Assembly (NCBI GenBank): GCA_947074245.1
Contig: CAMTOW010000112.1
Coordinates: 1-6,825 of the forward strand
DNA: 6,825 bases
Origin: an uncultured Bacteroidales bacterium
GTDB lineage: Bacteria; Bacteroidota; Bacteroidia; Bacteroidales; JAUNSR01
Direction: 5' to 3'
Shown here: positions 5,794-6,825 of the stretch, piece by piece
Layout of the letters: each line of letters opens with the position of its first letter
How positions within the stretch are numbered: position 1 is the first letter of the stretch
Translations under genes and position numbers: made by a program
Notes under the pieces: model-generated
Databases searched by the model: none
What the model saw: the letters and a program-made list of their open reading frames with translations, nothing else
What the model was told of the DNA's origin: nothing

Positions 5794-6702
5794 ATGATCC
5801 TTTATACGGTATCGAGTTTTACATCGTTTATGTCGAGTGGGTTTCTGCGGATGTTTGGGCTACACTTGAATAAGGACGGAAAGCATGGTATACTAACAAA
5901 GGTTGATTTGGATTTTTTTATACAACAAAGTATTGATGATTCATCCGATGTTGCGCCAACCGATCCCGAAGTAATCATGTTTCAGAATGCTTTGGATTTC
6001 TCAAGTCTGAAGGCTCGTGACTGTATGATTCCGCGAACCGAATTGACCGCAGTCAGTATCGACACTCCGCTAAACGTATTGATGAATCTTTTTGTAGAAA
6101 CCGGTTACTCCAAAATATTGGTTTATAGTGGGAATATTGACAACATAATCGGTTATATCCATTCTTCGGAAATGTTTAAGCGACCCGATAACTGGACCGA
6201 AAAAATCAATCAAATATCAATTATTCCAGAAACACTGGCCGTCAATAAGTTGTTGAAGCAGTTGCTAGAAAAAAAGAAGAGTATCGTAGCAGTCGTTGAC
6301 GAATTCGGAGGTACGGCAGGAATCATCACAATGGAAGATTTGGTTGAAGAAATTTTCGGCGACTTCGAAGATGAGCACGATACCAAAAGTTATACAGCCA
6401 GACGCATCGGAGAGGATGAATATGAATTGTCGGGACGTTTGGAGATCGAGAAATTGAACGAGTTGTTCGGATTGGATATTCCCGAATCCGACGAATACGT
6501 TACATTAGCAGGTTTTATTTTGCATTATTATCAAACAATACCTAAATTACACGATCAGATTGAGATCGGGAACTTCTTATTTAAGATTATGAAAATATCT
6601 ACAGCCCGAATTGATCTTGTTAAAATGACAATATTCGAGAAGTCATTTTTTTTACCCATAAATACAGATTTTAACTCAATTTTTGTTGCTTCGTGCGCTT
6701 AG
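5794..6702 (+). pseudogene. CNNM/CorC protein, 3' part: end of membrane domain, CBS pair, CorC_HlyC domain
   Basis: This is the in-frame continuation of the gene cut by TAA 5791-5793; its first codon is ATG, directly after the stop. The 302 residues hold the tail of the membrane domain (1-21), a linker, and a CBS-pair region with RDCMIPRTEL (75-84) and the hallmark DEFGGTAGIITMEDLVEEIF (169-188). They end with a CorC_HlyC domain (about 205-283, including ELSGRLEIEKLNEL and KISTARIDLVKM). CBS pairs bind adenine nucleotides and gate the membrane part. The two parts together make about 440 residues, the expected domain set with nothing else missing, so this is one gene with a nonsense codon rather than two genes. 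A split protein made by reinitiation at TAAATG is possible but unproven. Residues 284-302 (SFFLPINTDFNSIFVASCA) look like an added tail beyond the usual family end, starting at a run of eight T (6646-6653). Confidence 0.83.
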
Positions 6703-6707
6703 TTTAG
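6682..6707 (+). promoter_or_regulatory. Weak candidate promoter for the isomerase gene
   Basis: TTTG at 6682-6685 and TAGTTTAG at 6700-6707 resemble the Bacteroidetes -33 and -7 boxes, but the spacer is only 14 bases and the -7 box has one mismatch. It overlaps the stop codon of the preceding gene. The isomerase gene may simply be read from upstream instead. Confidence 0.2.
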
Positions 6708-6746
6708 TAATTAAAAATAAAGAATAACAAATCATATAAAGACACA

Positions 6747-6825
6747 ATGGCTGCGTTAGAGAAAATCAAACATAGAGCGGGATTGCTTGTCACAGCAATC
6801 GGGGTAGCTTTATTTGCCTTTATCA
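6747..6825 (+). CDS. PpiD/SurA-type peptidyl-prolyl isomerase, N-terminal fragment (cut by right edge)
   Basis: ATG at 6747 opens a frame to the window edge, giving 26 complete codons: MAALEKIKHRAGLLVTAIG and then a hydrophobic VALFAFI. A short basic start followed at once by one membrane anchor, and this particular wording (M-A-x-L-x-K-I-x-x...LLV-x-x-IG-x-ALFAFI), is what I know from the anchored periplasmic peptidyl-prolyl isomerases (PpiD/SurA-like, SurA_N and rotamase domains) of Bacteroidales. These follow the CNNM/CorC gene in that order. They help fold proteins destined for the outer membrane. The catalytic domains lie outside the window, so the call rests on the N-terminus and gene order. 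It starts 44 bases after the preceding stop, with no Shine-Dalgarno sequence but an A-rich leader. Confidence 0.65.
   Translation, partial: MAALEKIKHRAGLLVTAIGVALFAFI

Overview
The window looks like a chromosomal piece of a Bacteroidota genome, most likely order Bacteroidales. Three things point there: the block coaX / outer-membrane protein / TPR protein / lptC / CNNM-CorC / PpiD-type isomerase, the near absence of Shine-Dalgarno sequences, and promoter candidates of the Bacteroidetes TTTG / TAnnTTTG type. The species cannot be read from the sequence. No tRNA, rRNA, CRISPR array, insertion sequence or attachment site was seen.

Left arm (1-1058, minus strand): three closely spaced genes read leftward. 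They are an exosortase/archaeosortase-family membrane protease-transpeptidase, a FtsB/DivIC-type septum protein, and the first 27 codons of a small membrane protein that runs off the left edge. The 126-base gap 1059-1184 separates this group from the divergent right arm and holds a good -7 element for coaX.

Middle (1185-4691, plus strand): type III pantothenate kinase (coaX, GTG start), an outer-membrane beta-barrel protein whose start overlaps the end of coaX, and a secreted TPR protein. The run closes with a strong nested-hairpin terminator at 4623-4691.

Right arm (4721-6825, plus strand): lptC (lipopolysaccharide export), a CNNM/CorC ('hemolysin-like') membrane protein, and the start of a PpiD/SurA-type periplasmic peptidyl-prolyl isomerase cut by the right edge. 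Apart from coaX, the right-hand genes fit cell-envelope biogenesis: outer-membrane protein, LPS transport and envelope folding.

The striking feature is that two adjacent, overlapping genes each carry one in-frame stop without a frameshift. lptC has TAG at 4859-4861, and the CNNM/CorC gene has TAA at 5791-5793, directly followed by ATG. On both sides of each stop the protein is well conserved and in the same frame. The CNNM/CorC gene also has an unusual 19-residue C-terminal tail beginning at a run of eight T. Possible explanations are early gene decay, sequencing or assembly error, or nonsense suppression. A global change of genetic code is not supported, because TAA, TAG and TGA all end genes in this window.
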